Source of the DNA: Lonsdalea britannica
GTDB lineage: Bacteria; Pseudomonadota; Gammaproteobacteria; Enterobacterales; Enterobacteriaceae
Assembly (NCBI RefSeq): GCF_946477055.1
Contig: NZ_CAMKXG010000038.1
Span: 1 to 18,426 of the forward strand
Direction of reading: 5' to 3'
DNA length: 18,426 bases
Part shown: one piece after another, positions 7,569-16,900 of the stretch
Layout of the letters: each line of letters starts with the position of its first letter
Numbering within the stretch: the first letter of the stretch is position 1
Translations under genes and position numbers: made by a program
The notes under the pieces: generated by a model
Told to the model about the DNA's origin: nothing
The model's database searches: none
What the model saw: only the letters and a program-made list of their open reading frames with translations

Positions 7569-8048
7569 ATGACACCCGCAGTTAAGCTGCTTGAAAAGCA
7601 CAAGATCAACTTTACCCTGCACAGCTATCATCACGACGCCGATGAAACCAATTTTGGCGAGGAAGCGGCACGTAAACTTGGGGTCGATAAGCAGCAGATA
7701 TACAAAACGCTATTGGTCGCGCTGAACGGCGACGCTAAGAATTTGGCCGTTGCGGTAACGCCGGTGGCAGGCCAGCTGGATCTGAAAAAAGTCGCTAAAG
7801 CGTTCGGCGCCAAAAAAGCGGACATGGCCGATCCGCAGCTGGCCCAACGCGTGACCGGCTATCTGGTTGGCGGCATCAGCCCGCTCGGGCAGAAAAAGCG
7901 CCTGCCGACGGCCATCGACATCGCCGCAGAACCGTTCGACACCATCTTTATCTCCGGCGGCAAGCGCGGACTGGATATTGAACTAGCGGCCTCCGATTTA
8001 GCTTCTCTGCTCAGCGCAGGCTTTGCGGATATCGCCAAGCGCGACTGA
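7569..8048 (+). CDS. ybaK: Cys-tRNA(Pro)/Cys-tRNA(Cys) deacylase
   Basis: Trans-editing enzyme that hydrolyses Cys-tRNA(Pro) mischarged by prolyl-tRNA synthetase. It is 159 aa, identical in length to E. coli YbaK. The essential lysine is at position 46 in QIYKTLLV. Conserved blocks [36 protein letters not shown] and [12 protein letters not shown] are all present. AAGGA lies 8 bases before the ATG. It follows ybaP and converges on ushA, with a shared hairpin between them. Confidence 0.96.
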   Translation: MTPAVKLLEKHKINFTLHSYHHDADETNFGEEAARKLGVDKQQIYKTLLVALNGDAKNLAVAVTPVAGQLDLKKVAKAFGAKKADMADPQLAQRVTGYLVGGISPLGQKKRLPTAIDIAAEPFDTIFISGGKRGLDIELAASDLASLLSAGFADIAKRD

Positions 8049-8064
8049 CGCGCACAAAGCGCAT

Positions 8065-8104
8065 AACAAAACGGGCGACGCCGGTTTTCACCCACGTCGC
8101 CCGT
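8065..8104 (-). terminator. Terminator of ushA, shared with ybaK
   Basis: A perfect 10-base stem, acgggcgacg (8071-8080) and cgtcgcccgt (8095-8104), with a 14-base loop lies between the converging ybaK and ushA stop codons. On the minus strand it is followed by TTTTGTTATG, fitting an intrinsic terminator for ushA. On the plus strand the tail is only cgttc, so it is probably weaker for ybaK. Confidence 0.75.
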
Positions 8105-8123
8105 CGTTCATCGCATCACGAAC

Positions 8124-9776
8124 TTAGTGATAAACGATCTCGCCTTTCGGCGCATAGTCTGCCGGATTCAACGGTGAATGCTGAGAGATATACTCTTTGA
8201 GCACTTCAGCATCGACAAAGCCGGTGTTAACGAAATCTGAGCGTTTGCTGATGACCGGATAGCCATCCCCGCCGTCTGCATTGAAGCTCAGCGTCGCCAT
8301 ACGATAGACCTTGTCCGCTTGCAGCGGCTCGCCTTTGATCTTGACGTTTTTCACGCCGGTGCCATCGGCTTCCAGGCTCACGTTAAGGAACTGGGCGTAG
8401 GCGCCAGCATCGACCTTGAAGTTCGCCACCGTCGCCAGATACTGCTCAACGTCGCTGCCTTTCATGTCGACATACACCACGGTGTTGCCGAATGGCTGCA
8501 CCTGCAGAATGGATTTATAGGTGATATCGCCCGCCTCGATGGAGTCACGTACGCCGCCGCCGCTCATCACCGCGAAATCCGCGCTGGTGCGATCCACCAG
8601 GCCGGACAGCACGACGTGAGCCAGATCGGTCTGTTCGAAGCGCACTTTACTGCGATCCCCTTCCAGACGTCCCAGCGTACTGCCGACTTTCACGCCCAGC
8701 TGGGCATGACCTTTTTCCTGAAACGGCGTCAACAGCTGCAGCATTTCAGGGCTTTGCTTGATTTCCTGCGTGTAGTACTCGCTTTTGGCCGTACCGTCTT
8801 CTTGCGTCACGCTCTTTTTCAGGTTGATCGGGATCAGGTGATAATGTTTCAGCGTCAGTTTACCGTTGCGGAACGTGAAATCTGCGCGACCCACGTATTT
8901 CCCCCACTCATGCGCCTGCACGATCCATACGCCATTCTGACGATCCGGCGTGCAAGAAGTGCCCGGCACATAATCCCAGTTCTTCTTGTTTCTGCTCGCC
9001 ATACAGACAGGATTCTGTGAGTGTCCGCCGACAATCATATCCAGATAACCGGCCGGCAGGCTGCGCGCCATTTCCACGTCGCCCGGCGCGTTGTTGCCGT
9101 GATCGCCGTTGTCGTAGTGGCCCATATGCGTGGCGGCGATGATGACGTCGGGTTTCTCACGGCTGCGCAGTTCTTCCACCAGCTGCTTGGCTTCCTGAGC
9201 CGGTTTGTGGAATTCCATGTCCGTAAAGAACGCCGGGTTGCCGATTTTAGCGGTATCGTCAGTCGTCAGGCCGATAACCGCGATTTTCACACCTTGTTTG
9301 TCGAACAGACGATAAGGCGTAAACAGACGCTGCTGGGTGCTTTTCTGATAAATATTGGCGGAAAGCAGCGGGAAGTTCGCCCATTTTTCCTGCTGGCGCA
9401 GGACGGAAAGCGGATTGTCAAACTCATGGTTACCGATAGCCATCGCGTCGTAACCCACCATATTCATACCGCGAAAATCCGGCTCGGCGTCTTGCAGGTC
9501 GGATTCTGGCACGCCGGTGTTGATATCGCCGCCAGACAATAACAGCAGGCTACCGCCTTTCCGCTGCACTTCACGGCGGATAGTGTCTACGGCCGTTTTT
9601 TGCGCGGCTAAGCCATATTCCCCGGCATCGTTTTGCCAGAAGCGGCCATGATGATCGTTGGTATGCAGGATAGTGATGTTATAGGTTTTATCTTTTTCCC
9701 ATGCCTGCGCAAAAGACGATGTCAGCGCTAACGTTAGAGCGATCGCACAGCCCAGTGCCTTCTTAGAAAAATCCAT
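8124..9776 (-). CDS. ushA: Periplasmic UDP-sugar hydrolase / 5'-nucleotidase
   Basis: Secreted bifunctional enzyme that hydrolyses UDP-sugars and 5'-nucleotides for scavenging. It is 550 aa, the same as E. coli UshA. A signal peptide (MDFSKKALGCAIALTLALTS..., predicted cut after AQA at residue 25) precedes the metallophosphoesterase domain. Visible motifs are LHTNDHHG (Asp41, His43), GGDIN (Asp84), GNHEFD (Asn116, His117), ATHMGHY and VGGHSQNP, the two-metal ligands. The C-terminal substrate-binding domain includes GGGVRDSIEAGDI and FNADGGDGYP. ATG at 9776 is chosen because GGAG lies 7 bases upstream; a TTG at 9791 would overlap that site. It is a single-gene unit. Confidence 0.97.
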   Translation of the reverse strand: MDFSKKALGCAIALTLALTSSFAQAWEKDKTYNITILHTNDHHGRFWQNDAGEYGLAAQKTAVDTIRREVQRKGGSLLLLSGGDINTGVPESDLQDAEPDFRGMNMVGYDAMAIGNHEFDNPLSVLRQQEKWANFPLLSANIYQKSTQQRLFTPYRLFDKQGVKIAVIGLTTDDTAKIGNPAFFTDMEFHKPAQEAKQLVEELRSREKPDVIIAATHMGHYDNGDHGNNAPGDVEMARSLPAGYLDMIVGGHSQNPVCMASRNKKNWDYVPGTSCTPDRQNGVWIVQAHEWGKYVGRADFTFRNGKLTLKHYHLIPINLKKSVTQEDGTAKSEYYTQEIKQSPEMLQLLTPFQEKGHAQLGVKVGSTLGRLEGDRSKVRFEQTDLAHVVLSGLVDRTSADFAVMSGGGVRDSIEAGDITYKSILQVQPFGNTVVYVDMKGSDVEQYLATVANFKVDAGAYAQFLNVSLEADGTGVKNVKIKGEPLQADKVYRMATLSFNADGGDGYPVISKRSDFVNTGFVDAEVLKEYISQHSPLNPADYAPKGEIVYH

Positions 9777-9808
9777 GGCAAATCTCCACAATTTAAATAT
9801 TAAAAATA

Positions 9809-9817
9809 CTTATAACA
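9809..9817 (-). promoter_or_regulatory. Candidate extended -10 promoter of ushA
   Basis: On the minus strand TGT-TATAAG (9817 down to 9809) is an extended -10 element, in a very AT-rich stretch about 30 bases before the ushA start codon. The -35 position is poor, as is common for extended -10 promoters. A 13-base palindrome, cgcctttaaggcg (9831-9843), lies just upstream and could be an operator. Confidence 0.35.
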
Positions 9818-10239
9818 AAAGTGTATTTATCGCCTTTAAGGCGTTATTTACTGCCAAAAAAGCGGGCGTTACATTAACATGATTTAACCTTTGGCTTTTG
9901 ACCTTCGTCATTGGCCAAGAAAAAACCGTTATAGCATCGATTGATGTCAGTGGTGAGACGGGGCGGAAATGACACCTGTCGAATGTGTATTTTGCAAAAA
10001 AGACGTTTTAGATGAAATTTTCTTCGTCTCCCCCCATAAGTGACTATTTTGTGGCATAGTAGATACATCAGGCAAATGTAAACAGGCTGATAACTGCACC
10101 GCTCAGCCTTAAAGCCGACATTTATGCTTTTTATCGTGATTTTTATTCTTTTATATCAACCATAAAATCTAATTATCATAAAAAAAAGCACATCCCACAC
10201 CATAAGCTGTCGGGGCCCAGCATTTCTACAAAAATTCCG
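9818..10239. other. AT-rich gap between divergent ushA and ybaL
   Basis: This is most of a 646-base divergent intergenic region, AT-rich and without a convincing gene. A minus-strand frame at 9874-10068 lacks a ribosome-binding site and resembles nothing known. In E. coli the fosmidomycin exporter gene fsr lies between ushA and ybaL; no recognisable part of it remains here. The palindrome at 9831-9843 is the clearest structure. Confidence 0.5.
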
Positions 10240-10268
10240 TTGCCCCATTCTGGCTTTATTTATATAAA
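10240..10268 (+). promoter_or_regulatory. Candidate sigma-70 promoter of ybaL
   Basis: TTGCCC (10240-10245, four of six) and TATAAA (10263-10268, five of six) are separated by exactly 17 bases. Transcription would start near 10275, leaving a leader of about 150 bases. That leader is noticeably more GC-rich than the DNA upstream and contains repeated ggctc/gagcc-type words that could pair. Confidence 0.5.
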
Positions 10269-10422
10269 TTGATTTATCTGTTTGTCATACAAGCGCATAA
10301 GTATAGAGGCAGAGCCCGCGAGAATCAGGGCCGCCAGGGTTCAAGAGTCGCAGGCTCCAGCCCGGACAATGCAAGGCTCAGGAACATCCGCTCACTCACT
10401 TTACCCTCACAAAGGAGTCGGA

Positions 10423-12105
10423 ATGCATGATACCACCCCGTTAATCTCCACAATGGCCGCAGGACTGGTCCTTGCCTTTCTTTTGGGTATTTTGGCGCAT
10501 CGCCTGCGAATTTCACCTTTGGTCGGCTACCTGCTGGCGGGCGTTCTGCTCGGTCCATTCACACCCGGGTTCGTCGCGGACACCAAGCTGGCGCCGGAAA
10601 TCGCCGAGCTGGGCGTGATTCTTTTGATGTTCGGCGTCGGCCTGCACTTCTCTTTACGCGATCTAATGGCCGTCAAATCGATCGCCATCCCCGGCGCTAT
10701 CGTCCAGATTGTCGTCGCGACGCTACTCGGACTGGGACTCTCCTCGCTGCTAGGCTGGAGTCTGCAAAGCGGACTCGTGTTCGGGCTGTGTCTGTCCACC
10801 GCCAGCACCGTCGTGCTGCTGAGGGCGTTGGAAGAGCGCCAGCTTATCGACAGTCAGCGAGGCCAGATTGCCATCGGTTGGCTGATAGTGGAAGACCTGG
10901 CGATGGTATTGACGCTGGTACTGCTGCCCGCCTTCAGCGATATGCTGGGTTCGGAAACGGCCAATACCAGCAAGCTGCTCAAGGATCTGGCTTTCACGCT
11001 GGGTAAAGTCGTCGCTTTCATTACCCTGATGGTGGTGGTGGGCCGTCGTCTGGTGCCCTGGGTGCTGGCCAAAAGCGCCAGTACCGGCTCGCGCGAGCTG
11101 TTCACGCTGGCCGTACTCGCCATGGCGCTGGGTATCGCCTTCGGCGCGGTCAAACTGTTCGATGTCTCGTTTGCGCTGGGCGCATTCTTTGCGGGCGTCG
11201 TACTGAACGAATCCGAGCTGAGTCAGCGCGCCGCCCACGATACCCTTCCCCTGCGGGATGCGTTCGCCGTGCTGTTCTTCGTCTCGGTGGGAATGCTGTT
11301 CGACCCGATGATTCTGATTAACGAGCCGCTGGCCGTTTTGTGTACGCTGCTCATCATCGTTTTCGGCAAATCGCTGGCGGCCTTCGCCATCGTCAGACTG
11401 TTCGGTCACTCGAAACGCACCGCGCTGACCATTTCCGTCAGCCTGGCCCAGATCGGCGAATTCGCCTTTATTCTGGCCGGTCTGGGGATCTACCTCGGTC
11501 TTCTGACCGAAGACGGCCGCCATCTGGTGCTGGCCGGGTCGATTCTGTCGATTATGCTCAACCCGCTGTTGTTCTCGCTGCTGGAGCGTTATCTGGCGAA
11601 GAACGAAACCATTGAAGAACAGATTGTGGAAGAGGCCATCGAGGAAGAAAAACAGATCCCGGTGGACCTGTGCGACCACGCCTGCCTGGTGGGCTACGGC
11701 CGCGTCGGCAGCCTGATTGGCGCTCAGCTGCATGAGTCCGGCATACCAATGGTGGTGATTGAAACCTCACGCGCGCGCGTCGATGCGCTGCGTGAACAGG
11801 GCATCAAAGCGGTATTGGGCAATGCGACCAAGCCGGAAATTATGGATATCGCCCGCCTCGATTGCGCCCGCTGGCTGCTGCTCACCATCCCCAACGGCTA
11901 CGAGGCTGGTGAAATCGTTGCCACCGCCCGTGCCCGGCGTCCGGATCTCGAAATCATCGCGCGCGCGCACTACGACGATGAGGTCAGTTATATCGCCGAA
12001 CACGGTGCCGATCATGTCGTGATGGGCGAAAGGGAAATCGCGGATACCATGATTACCATGCTGAACATCACCCCCGATATGCCGACGAGGGAGTGTCCGA
12101 TTTAA
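10423..12105 (+). CDS. ybaL: CPA2-family cation:proton antiporter with RCK domain
   Basis: Inner-membrane monovalent cation:H+ antiporter of the KefB/KefC (CPA2) family, 560 aa (558 in E. coli); the Yersinia homologue is called RosB. The first ~390 residues are about 12 hydrophobic segments, with family blocks SPLVGYLLAGVLLGPFTPGF, GLCLSTASTVVLLRALEE and DVSFALGAFFAGVVLNESE. An acidic linker (EEQIVEEAIEEEKQ) leads to a C-terminal RCK/TrkA-N Rossmann domain with GYGRVG at 424-429. ATG at 10423 is chosen because AAAGGAG lies 5 bases upstream and it gives MHDTTPLIS, the family N-terminus. The frame stays open a further 47 codons upstream, but that part has no homology or start signal. It is divergent from ushA and convergent with hemH. 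Confidence 0.95.
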   Translation: MHDTTPLISTMAAGLVLAFLLGILAHRLRISPLVGYLLAGVLLGPFTPGFVADTKLAPEIAELGVILLMFGVGLHFSLRDLMAVKSIAIPGAIVQIVVATLLGLGLSSLLGWSLQSGLVFGLCLSTASTVVLLRALEERQLIDSQRGQIAIGWLIVEDLAMVLTLVLLPAFSDMLGSETANTSKLLKDLAFTLGKVVAFITLMVVVGRRLVPWVLAKSASTGSRELFTLAVLAMALGIAFGAVKLFDVSFALGAFFAGVVLNESELSQRAAHDTLPLRDAFAVLFFVSVGMLFDPMILINEPLAVLCTLLIIVFGKSLAAFAIVRLFGHSKRTALTISVSLAQIGEFAFILAGLGIYLGLLTEDGRHLVLAGSILSIMLNPLLFSLLERYLAKNETIEEQIVEEAIEEEKQIPVDLCDHACLVGYGRVGSLIGAQLHESGIPMVVIETSRARVDALREQGIKAVLGNATKPEIMDIARLDCARWLLLTIPNGYEAGEIVATARARRPDLEIIARAHYDDEVSYIAEHGADHVVMGEREIADTMITMLNITPDMPTRECPI

Positions 12106-12145
12106 CGGACCGGATTCCGGCGCGGTTCCCGCGCTGACGCAGATC

Positions 12146-12177
12146 AAAAAATGCCAGACTCAGTCTGGCATTTTTTT
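12146..12177. terminator. Bidirectional terminator between ybaL and hemH
   Basis: A perfect 9-base stem, atgccagac (12151-12159) and gtctggcat (12163-12171), with a 3-base loop is flanked by five A on the left and six T on the right. It therefore works as an intrinsic terminator for ybaL on the plus strand and for hemH on the minus strand. The same stem recurs at 13372-13392 after adk. Confidence 0.9.
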
Positions 12178-12218
12178 CGTCTGTCTCAGGGAGGCATCTC
12201 TCACGCCCCACGAGTGAC

Positions 12219-13178
12219 TCAGGGTGCGGTCACCAGCTGTTCAAACAGATCAATATGCAACGGATCGTCGTTCAGGGCAGGAATATAGTTAAACCGCTCG
12301 CCCCCCGCATGCAGGAAGATCTCCCGGTTTTCTTCCTGAATTTCCTCCAGCGTCTCCAGACAGTCGGAGGCGAATCCGGGGCAGATGATGTGAATATCCT
12401 TCACGCCCTGAGCGCCTAACGCCTGCATGGTTTCATCCGTATACGGCGTCAGCCAAGGCTCACGTCCGAAACGGGACTGGAAGGTCATCATCACCTGGTC
12501 CTGAGGCAACCCCAACGCCGCCGTCAGCGCCGCCGTCGTAGCGGCACAGCGTAGCGGATAGTCATCGCCCTCATTGGCATAACGCTGAGGAATACCGTGG
12601 AATGACATCACCAGCCGTTCAGGCACGCCATGCTTGGCAAATGAGGTTTCTACGCTATGTTTCAGCGCCGCGATATAAGCGGGATGTTCGGCGTAATCAC
12701 GGATAAAGCGGATGCCCGGCATCCGCCGCGTCGACTTCATGAGGCCAGCGAGACCATCCCACACCGCAGCCGTCGTGGAGCAGGAGTATTGCGGATACAG
12801 CGGCAGGACGGTCAGAGACGTCACGCCTTGTGCCATCAGGCTTTCCAATGCGGAACGCAGGCTGGGTGAGCCATAACTCATTCCCAGCGCCACCGGCGTA
12901 CCAGACAGACGTTCAGCCAACGCTTTTTCCTGACGGCGGCTGAAGACCAATAGCGGGGAGCCCCCTTCCATCCACACGGACTGATACAGTTTGGCGACAC
13001 GTGGTGAACGGAACGGCAGGATGGCGCCGCGCAGGATTAACGCCCACAGCAACGGGTTTACATCCACAACACGCCTGTCGCTAAGGAACTCGGCCAGGTA
13101 GCGCTTCACCGCCTGGGGGGTGGGCGCATCAGGCGTGCCCAGATTGACCAACAGCACACCGTGTTTGTCTTCTTTCAT
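12219..13178 (-). CDS. hemH: Ferrochelatase
   Basis: Last enzyme of haem synthesis: inserts Fe2+ into protoporphyrin IX. The product is 319 aa (320 in E. coli). Signatures include [12 protein letters not shown] (10-20), [32 protein letters not shown], the catalytic His194 in [20 protein letters not shown] and [15 protein letters not shown] with the acidic residue opposite the active His. ATG at 13178 is chosen because GAGGA lies 8 bases upstream and it matches the E. coli N-terminal length; an ATG five codons earlier overlaps that site. It lies 252 bases after adk and beyond adk's terminator, so it probably has its own promoter; TACAAT on the minus strand near 13240-13250 is a possible -10 element but lacks a good -35. 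Confidence 0.96.
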   Translation of the reverse strand: MKEDKHGVLLVNLGTPDAPTPQAVKRYLAEFLSDRRVVDVNPLLWALILRGAILPFRSPRVAKLYQSVWMEGGSPLLVFSRRQEKALAERLSGTPVALGMSYGSPSLRSALESLMAQGVTSLTVLPLYPQYSCSTTAAVWDGLAGLMKSTRRMPGIRFIRDYAEHPAYIAALKHSVETSFAKHGVPERLVMSFHGIPQRYANEGDDYPLRCAATTAALTAALGLPQDQVMMTFQSRFGREPWLTPYTDETMQALGAQGVKDIHIICPGFASDCLETLEEIQEENREIFLHAGGERFNYIPALNDDPLHIDLFEQLVTAP

Positions 13179-13366
13179 TGATGCATTCCTCATTCCGACG
13201 GCGGGCTACACTGCCGCCATTCATTCTGGATCAGGCGCTTATTGTAGCTAAAAACCGGCCCGAGTCGGGACCGATAGCGAGGTTAGTGCCGATATCAGCA
13301 ATTGCCGGAAGCAATGCCGACGCAATAGCCGCCGCTGCGGGCGAGATCGCGCCGGACGTCAGGCAT

Positions 13367-13392
13367 AAAAAATGCCAGACACAGTCTGGCAT
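13367..13392 (-). terminator. Terminator of adk
   Basis: atgccagac (13372-13380) and gtctggcat (13384-13392) form a perfect 9-base stem on a 3-base loop. On the minus strand TTTTT follows, which makes it the intrinsic terminator of adk. The 26-base unit (13367-13392) differs at one loop base from 12146-12171 beyond hemH. Confidence 0.85.
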
Positions 13393-13430
13393 GGTGTTTT
13401 TTGCGCGCTCGCCTTCGCAGGCGATGTCAC

Positions 13431-14096
<666 letters not shown>

Positions 14097-14121
14097 TTAA
14101 ACAAAATTGAAAAAACGCTAA

Positions 14122-14150
14122 ACCATACCATTCCGTACCGCCATCCTCAA
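14122..14150 (-). promoter_or_regulatory. Candidate promoter of adk
   Basis: On the minus strand TTGAGG (14150-14145) and TATGGT (14127-14122) are 17 bases apart, and TGG directly precedes the -10 element, giving an extended -10. The predicted start lies about 40 bases upstream of the adk ATG. The call rests on motif match and position. Confidence 0.55.
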
Positions 14151-14206
14151 GGAACGGGCTCGGTTCAGCCGACATCCGATCGGAAATAAATGGAGGTTGC
14201 GCCTGC

Positions 14207-14232
14207 AAAAAAAAGCCCCGGAGAACCGGGGC
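14207..14232 (-). terminator. Strong terminator of htpG
   Basis: ccgg-rich stem gccccgg (14215-14221) and ccggggc (14226-14232) with the loop agaa; on the minus strand it is followed by eight T. It lies 16 bases after the htpG stop codon and is a textbook intrinsic terminator. Confidence 0.93.
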
Positions 14233-14247
14233 AGGAAAGAAGTGAGA

Positions 14248-16137
14248 TTATGCCGTCAGCAGTTGGTTCATACGACGGATAAACTGGTTAGGATCTTCCA
14301 GCGTACCGCGTTCGGCGAACAGCGCCTGATCCAGCAGCAGCTCGACCCACTCGCCGAACTGAGCGTCGTCGGTGGTGTCAGAGGCGCGTTTGACCAGCAC
14401 ATGGTCCGGGTTCAGTTCGAAGATGTATTTCACTTCCGGCGCCTGCTGGCCCGCGGCGGCAAACAGCTTCGCCATCTGCGTTCCCATTTCGTCAGCACCG
14501 GTGGTGACGATAGCCGGGGTATCGGTCAGACGATGCGTCAGACGCACCTCTTTCACGCGATCGCCCAGCAGCGTTTTCACGCGGTCGACAAACGGTTCCA
14601 GCGCTTTTTCTGCTTCTTTCTGGCTTTCGTCAGCTTCATCCGCCAGCTTATCCAGCGCTTCGTCAGCCTTGCTGACGGACTGGAAGGACTTACCGTCGAA
14701 CTCGGTCAGGTAGCTCATCATCCACTCGTCGATACGATCGGACAGCAGCAGCACCTCGATGCCTTTTTTACGGAACAGCTCCAGATGCGGGCTGCTCTTC
14801 GCAGCGGCATAGCTGTCGGCGGTGATGTAATAGATCTTGTCCTGACCTTCCACCATACGGCTGACATAGTCTTCCAGCGAGACAGTCTGCGCCGCGCTGT
14901 CGGTATGGGTAGAAGCAAAGCGCAGCAGTTTAGCGATCGTTTCGCGGTTGCCGCCGTCTTCCGCCGGACCTTCTTTCAGGACCTGACCGAACTGCTGCCA
15001 CACCGTCTGATATTTTTCACTGTCGCTTTTCGCCAGGTGTTCCAGCATTTGCAGTACGCGTTTGGTCAGCGCAGTACGCAGGCTTTGAGTGACGCGATTG
15101 TCCTGCAGGATTTCACGCGATACGTTCAGCGGCAGATCGTTGGAGTCGATGAGACCGCGCACGAAACGCAGGTAGTTCGGCATAAACTGTTCTGCGTCAT
15201 CCATGATGAAAACACGCTGAACATAGAGTTTCAGGCCATGTTTATGATCGCGGTTCCACATGTCCCACGGTGCCTGAGAAGGGATATACAGCAGGCTGGT
15301 ATACTCCTGCTTTCCTTCCACACGGTTGTGGCTCCAGGTCAGCGGATCGGCGAAGTCGTGAGAAATGTGTTTGTAGAACTCCACATACTCTTCGTCGCTG
15401 ATATCGGATTTATTACGCGTCCACAGCGCCTGAGCCTTGTTGATTTTTTCCCAGGTGACGGTTTTTTCCCCGCCCTCTTCTTCGCTTTCAGTTTCGGTTT
15501 GAATTTCTACCGGCAGAGCGATGTGGTCGGAATATTTGCTGATGGTGGAGCGTACGCGCCAGGTATCGAGGAACTCGTCTTCGCCTTCACGCAGGTGCAA
15601 CGTAATTTCAGTGCCACGTTCCGGCTTGTCGATATCGGCGATGGTGTAGTCGCCTTCACCCACAGATTCCCAGAAAACGCCCTGATCGGCGCTGGCGCCC
15701 GCGGCACGAGTACGAACGGTGACTTTGTCAGCGACGATGAACGCGGAGTAAAAGCCCACGCCAAACTGGCCGATCAGCTGGCTGTCTTTCGCCTGATCGG
15801 AGCCCAGCGATTCCAGAAACGCTTTGGTGCCGGATTTGGCGATAGTACCCAGATTCTCGATAACGTCTTCACGCGACATCCCGATACCGTTATCGGAGAT
15901 GGTCAGCGTGCGCTTTTCTTTGTCAGTGGACACGCGTACGCGCAGGTCGCCGTCACCTTCATACAGGTCGGGCGTGGACAATGCGCGGAAACGCAGTTTA
16001 TCCGCCGCATCTGACGCATTGGAGATCAATTCACGCAGGAACACTTCCTTGTTGGAATACAGGGAATGGATCATCAGGTGCAGTAATTGCTTCACTTCAG
16101 ACTGGAAGCCGCGGGTCTCTTGGCCTTTCATACTCAT
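14248..16137 (-). CDS. htpG: Hsp90-family chaperone HtpG
   Basis: Bacterial Hsp90, an ATP-dependent dimeric cytosolic chaperone that works with DnaK. The product is 629 aa (624 in E. coli); the extra residues are two at the start and a few elsewhere. GHKL ATPase motifs are visible: [14 protein letters not shown] (36-49), SDNGIGM (81-87), [12 protein letters not shown] and [16 protein letters not shown]. The middle domain ([34 protein letters not shown]) and the C-terminal dimerisation domain ending RRMNQLLTA follow. The first ATG (16137) is preferred to MKGQET two codons later because GAGGTGAG is well spaced for it. A sigma-32 promoter lies about 60 bases upstream and a strong terminator downstream, so it is a one-gene heat-shock unit. 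Confidence 0.97.
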   Translation of the reverse strand: MSMKGQETRGFQSEVKQLLHLMIHSLYSNKEVFLRELISNASDAADKLRFRALSTPDLYEGDGDLRVRVSTDKEKRTLTISDNGIGMSREDVIENLGTIAKSGTKAFLESLGSDQAKDSQLIGQFGVGFYSAFIVADKVTVRTRAAGASADQGVFWESVGEGDYTIADIDKPERGTEITLHLREGEDEFLDTWRVRSTISKYSDHIALPVEIQTETESEEEGGEKTVTWEKINKAQALWTRNKSDISDEEYVEFYKHISHDFADPLTWSHNRVEGKQEYTSLLYIPSQAPWDMWNRDHKHGLKLYVQRVFIMDDAEQFMPNYLRFVRGLIDSNDLPLNVSREILQDNRVTQSLRTALTKRVLQMLEHLAKSDSEKYQTVWQQFGQVLKEGPAEDGGNRETIAKLLRFASTHTDSAAQTVSLEDYVSRMVEGQDKIYYITADSYAAAKSSPHLELFRKKGIEVLLLSDRIDEWMMSYLTEFDGKSFQSVSKADEALDKLADEADESQKEAEKALEPFVDRVKTLLGDRVKEVRLTHRLTDTPAIVTTGADEMGTQMAKLFAAAGQQAPEVKYIFELNPDHVLVKRASDTTDDAQFGEWVELLLDQALFAERGTLEDPNQFIRRMNQLLTA

Positions 16138-16193
16138 TATGACTCACCTCAAAACGTGTTTTATTCAGGCTGATTTATTCTCAGATAAGCAAC

Positions 16194-16221
16194 AGGTGGG
16201 GTCAGACGGAGGGATTTCAAG
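16194..16221 (-). promoter_or_regulatory. Sigma-32 heat-shock promoter of htpG
   Basis: On the minus strand CTTGAAA (16221-16215) is followed after 13 bases by CCCCACCT (16201-16194). The RpoH consensus is CTTGAAA, about 13 bases, CCCCATNT, so the -35 is perfect and the -10 differs at one defined position. It sits about 57 bases before the htpG start codon, as expected for this well-known RpoH target. Confidence 0.88.
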
Positions 16222-16265
16222 GGGGAATGATGGCGCTCAGGAGCGAAAAACGCGGAATGACGTGC

Positions 16266-16288
16266 GACTGCCGATATTTTCGGCAGTC
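16266..16288 (-). repeat. Hairpin just after recR
   Basis: A perfect 9-base inverted repeat, gactgccga (16266-16274) and tcggcagtc (16280-16288), with a 5-base loop starts seven bases after the recR stop codon. No T tract follows on the minus strand. It may be a weak terminator or a 3'-end stabiliser for the dnaX-ybaB-recR mRNA, upstream of the htpG promoter. Confidence 0.55.
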
Positions 16289-16294
16289 AGACAG

Positions 16295-16899
16295 TCAGAA
16301 CTTGAAGGGATGGCGTCCCGCCAGCGAATGCGACAGCGTCGTGCCGTCCACCATTTCCAACTCGCCGCCTACCGGCACACCGTGGGCGATACGGCTTGCC
16401 ATCACGCCATGCTCGGCGCACAGCTCGGCGATGTAGTTCGCCGTGGCGTCGCCTTCTACCGTCGGATTGGTCGCCAGAATCACCTCACGGATACTCTCCG
16501 TTTCCAGGCGCTCTTCCAGTCGACCCAGACCGATATCATCCGGACCAATGCCGTCCAGCGGCGAAAGGTGTCCCATCAAGACAAAGTAGCGGCCGGCGAA
16601 CTGGCCGGTTTGCTCGATGGCATGAATATCAGCCGGACTTTCCACCACGCAGATCAAACCGTTTTCACGACGACGAACGTTTGCACAGATATTGCAGACG
16701 TCCTGTTCGGTAAAGGTACGGCAGTCTTCGCAGTGGCCGATTTCCGACATGGCGCGTGTCAGCGCCTGCGCCAGTTTCATCCCGCCGCTACGATCGCGCT
16801 GCAGCAGGTGAAAAGCCATACGCTGGGCTGATTTAGGCCCTACGCCAGGTAAACAGCGCAGGGATTCCATCAGCGATTCAAGAAGCGGACTGGTTTGCA

Positions 16900-16900
<1 letters not shown>
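16295..16900 (-). CDS. recR: Recombination mediator protein RecR
   Basis: RecFOR-pathway protein that helps load RecA onto SSB-coated gapped DNA. It is 201 aa, the same as E. coli. An N-terminal helix-hairpin-helix (about 11-35, [20 protein letters not shown]) is followed by a zinc finger with Cys57, Cys60, Cys69 and Cys72 (HCEDCRTF...VCNIC). The Toprim domain (about 81-175) includes [15 protein letters not shown] and LGRLEERL. Its ATG overlaps the ybaB stop codon by one base (TGATG), so translation is coupled. It is the last gene of the dnaX-ybaB-recR operon. Confidence 0.97.

Noticed and set aside
9874..10068. 64-codon minus-strand frame in the ushA-ybaL gap
   Set aside because: No ribosome-binding site, odd composition, lies in AT-rich intergenic DNA.
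10310..10370. Possible tRNA in the ybaL leader, because of a gggttcaag T-loop-like word
   Set aside because: The flanking bases do not pair as a T stem and no acceptor or anticodon arms can be drawn.
14197..16014. 605-codon open frame antisense to htpG
   Set aside because: It lies entirely opposite a certain gene, its product has the composition of a reverse-complement reading of biased codons, and it has no recognisable domain. Long antisense frames opposite nrdA (1994-2992), nrdB (3573-4355), ushA (8319-9542), ybaL (10750-11733) and qmcA (5135-5854) are rejected for the same reason.
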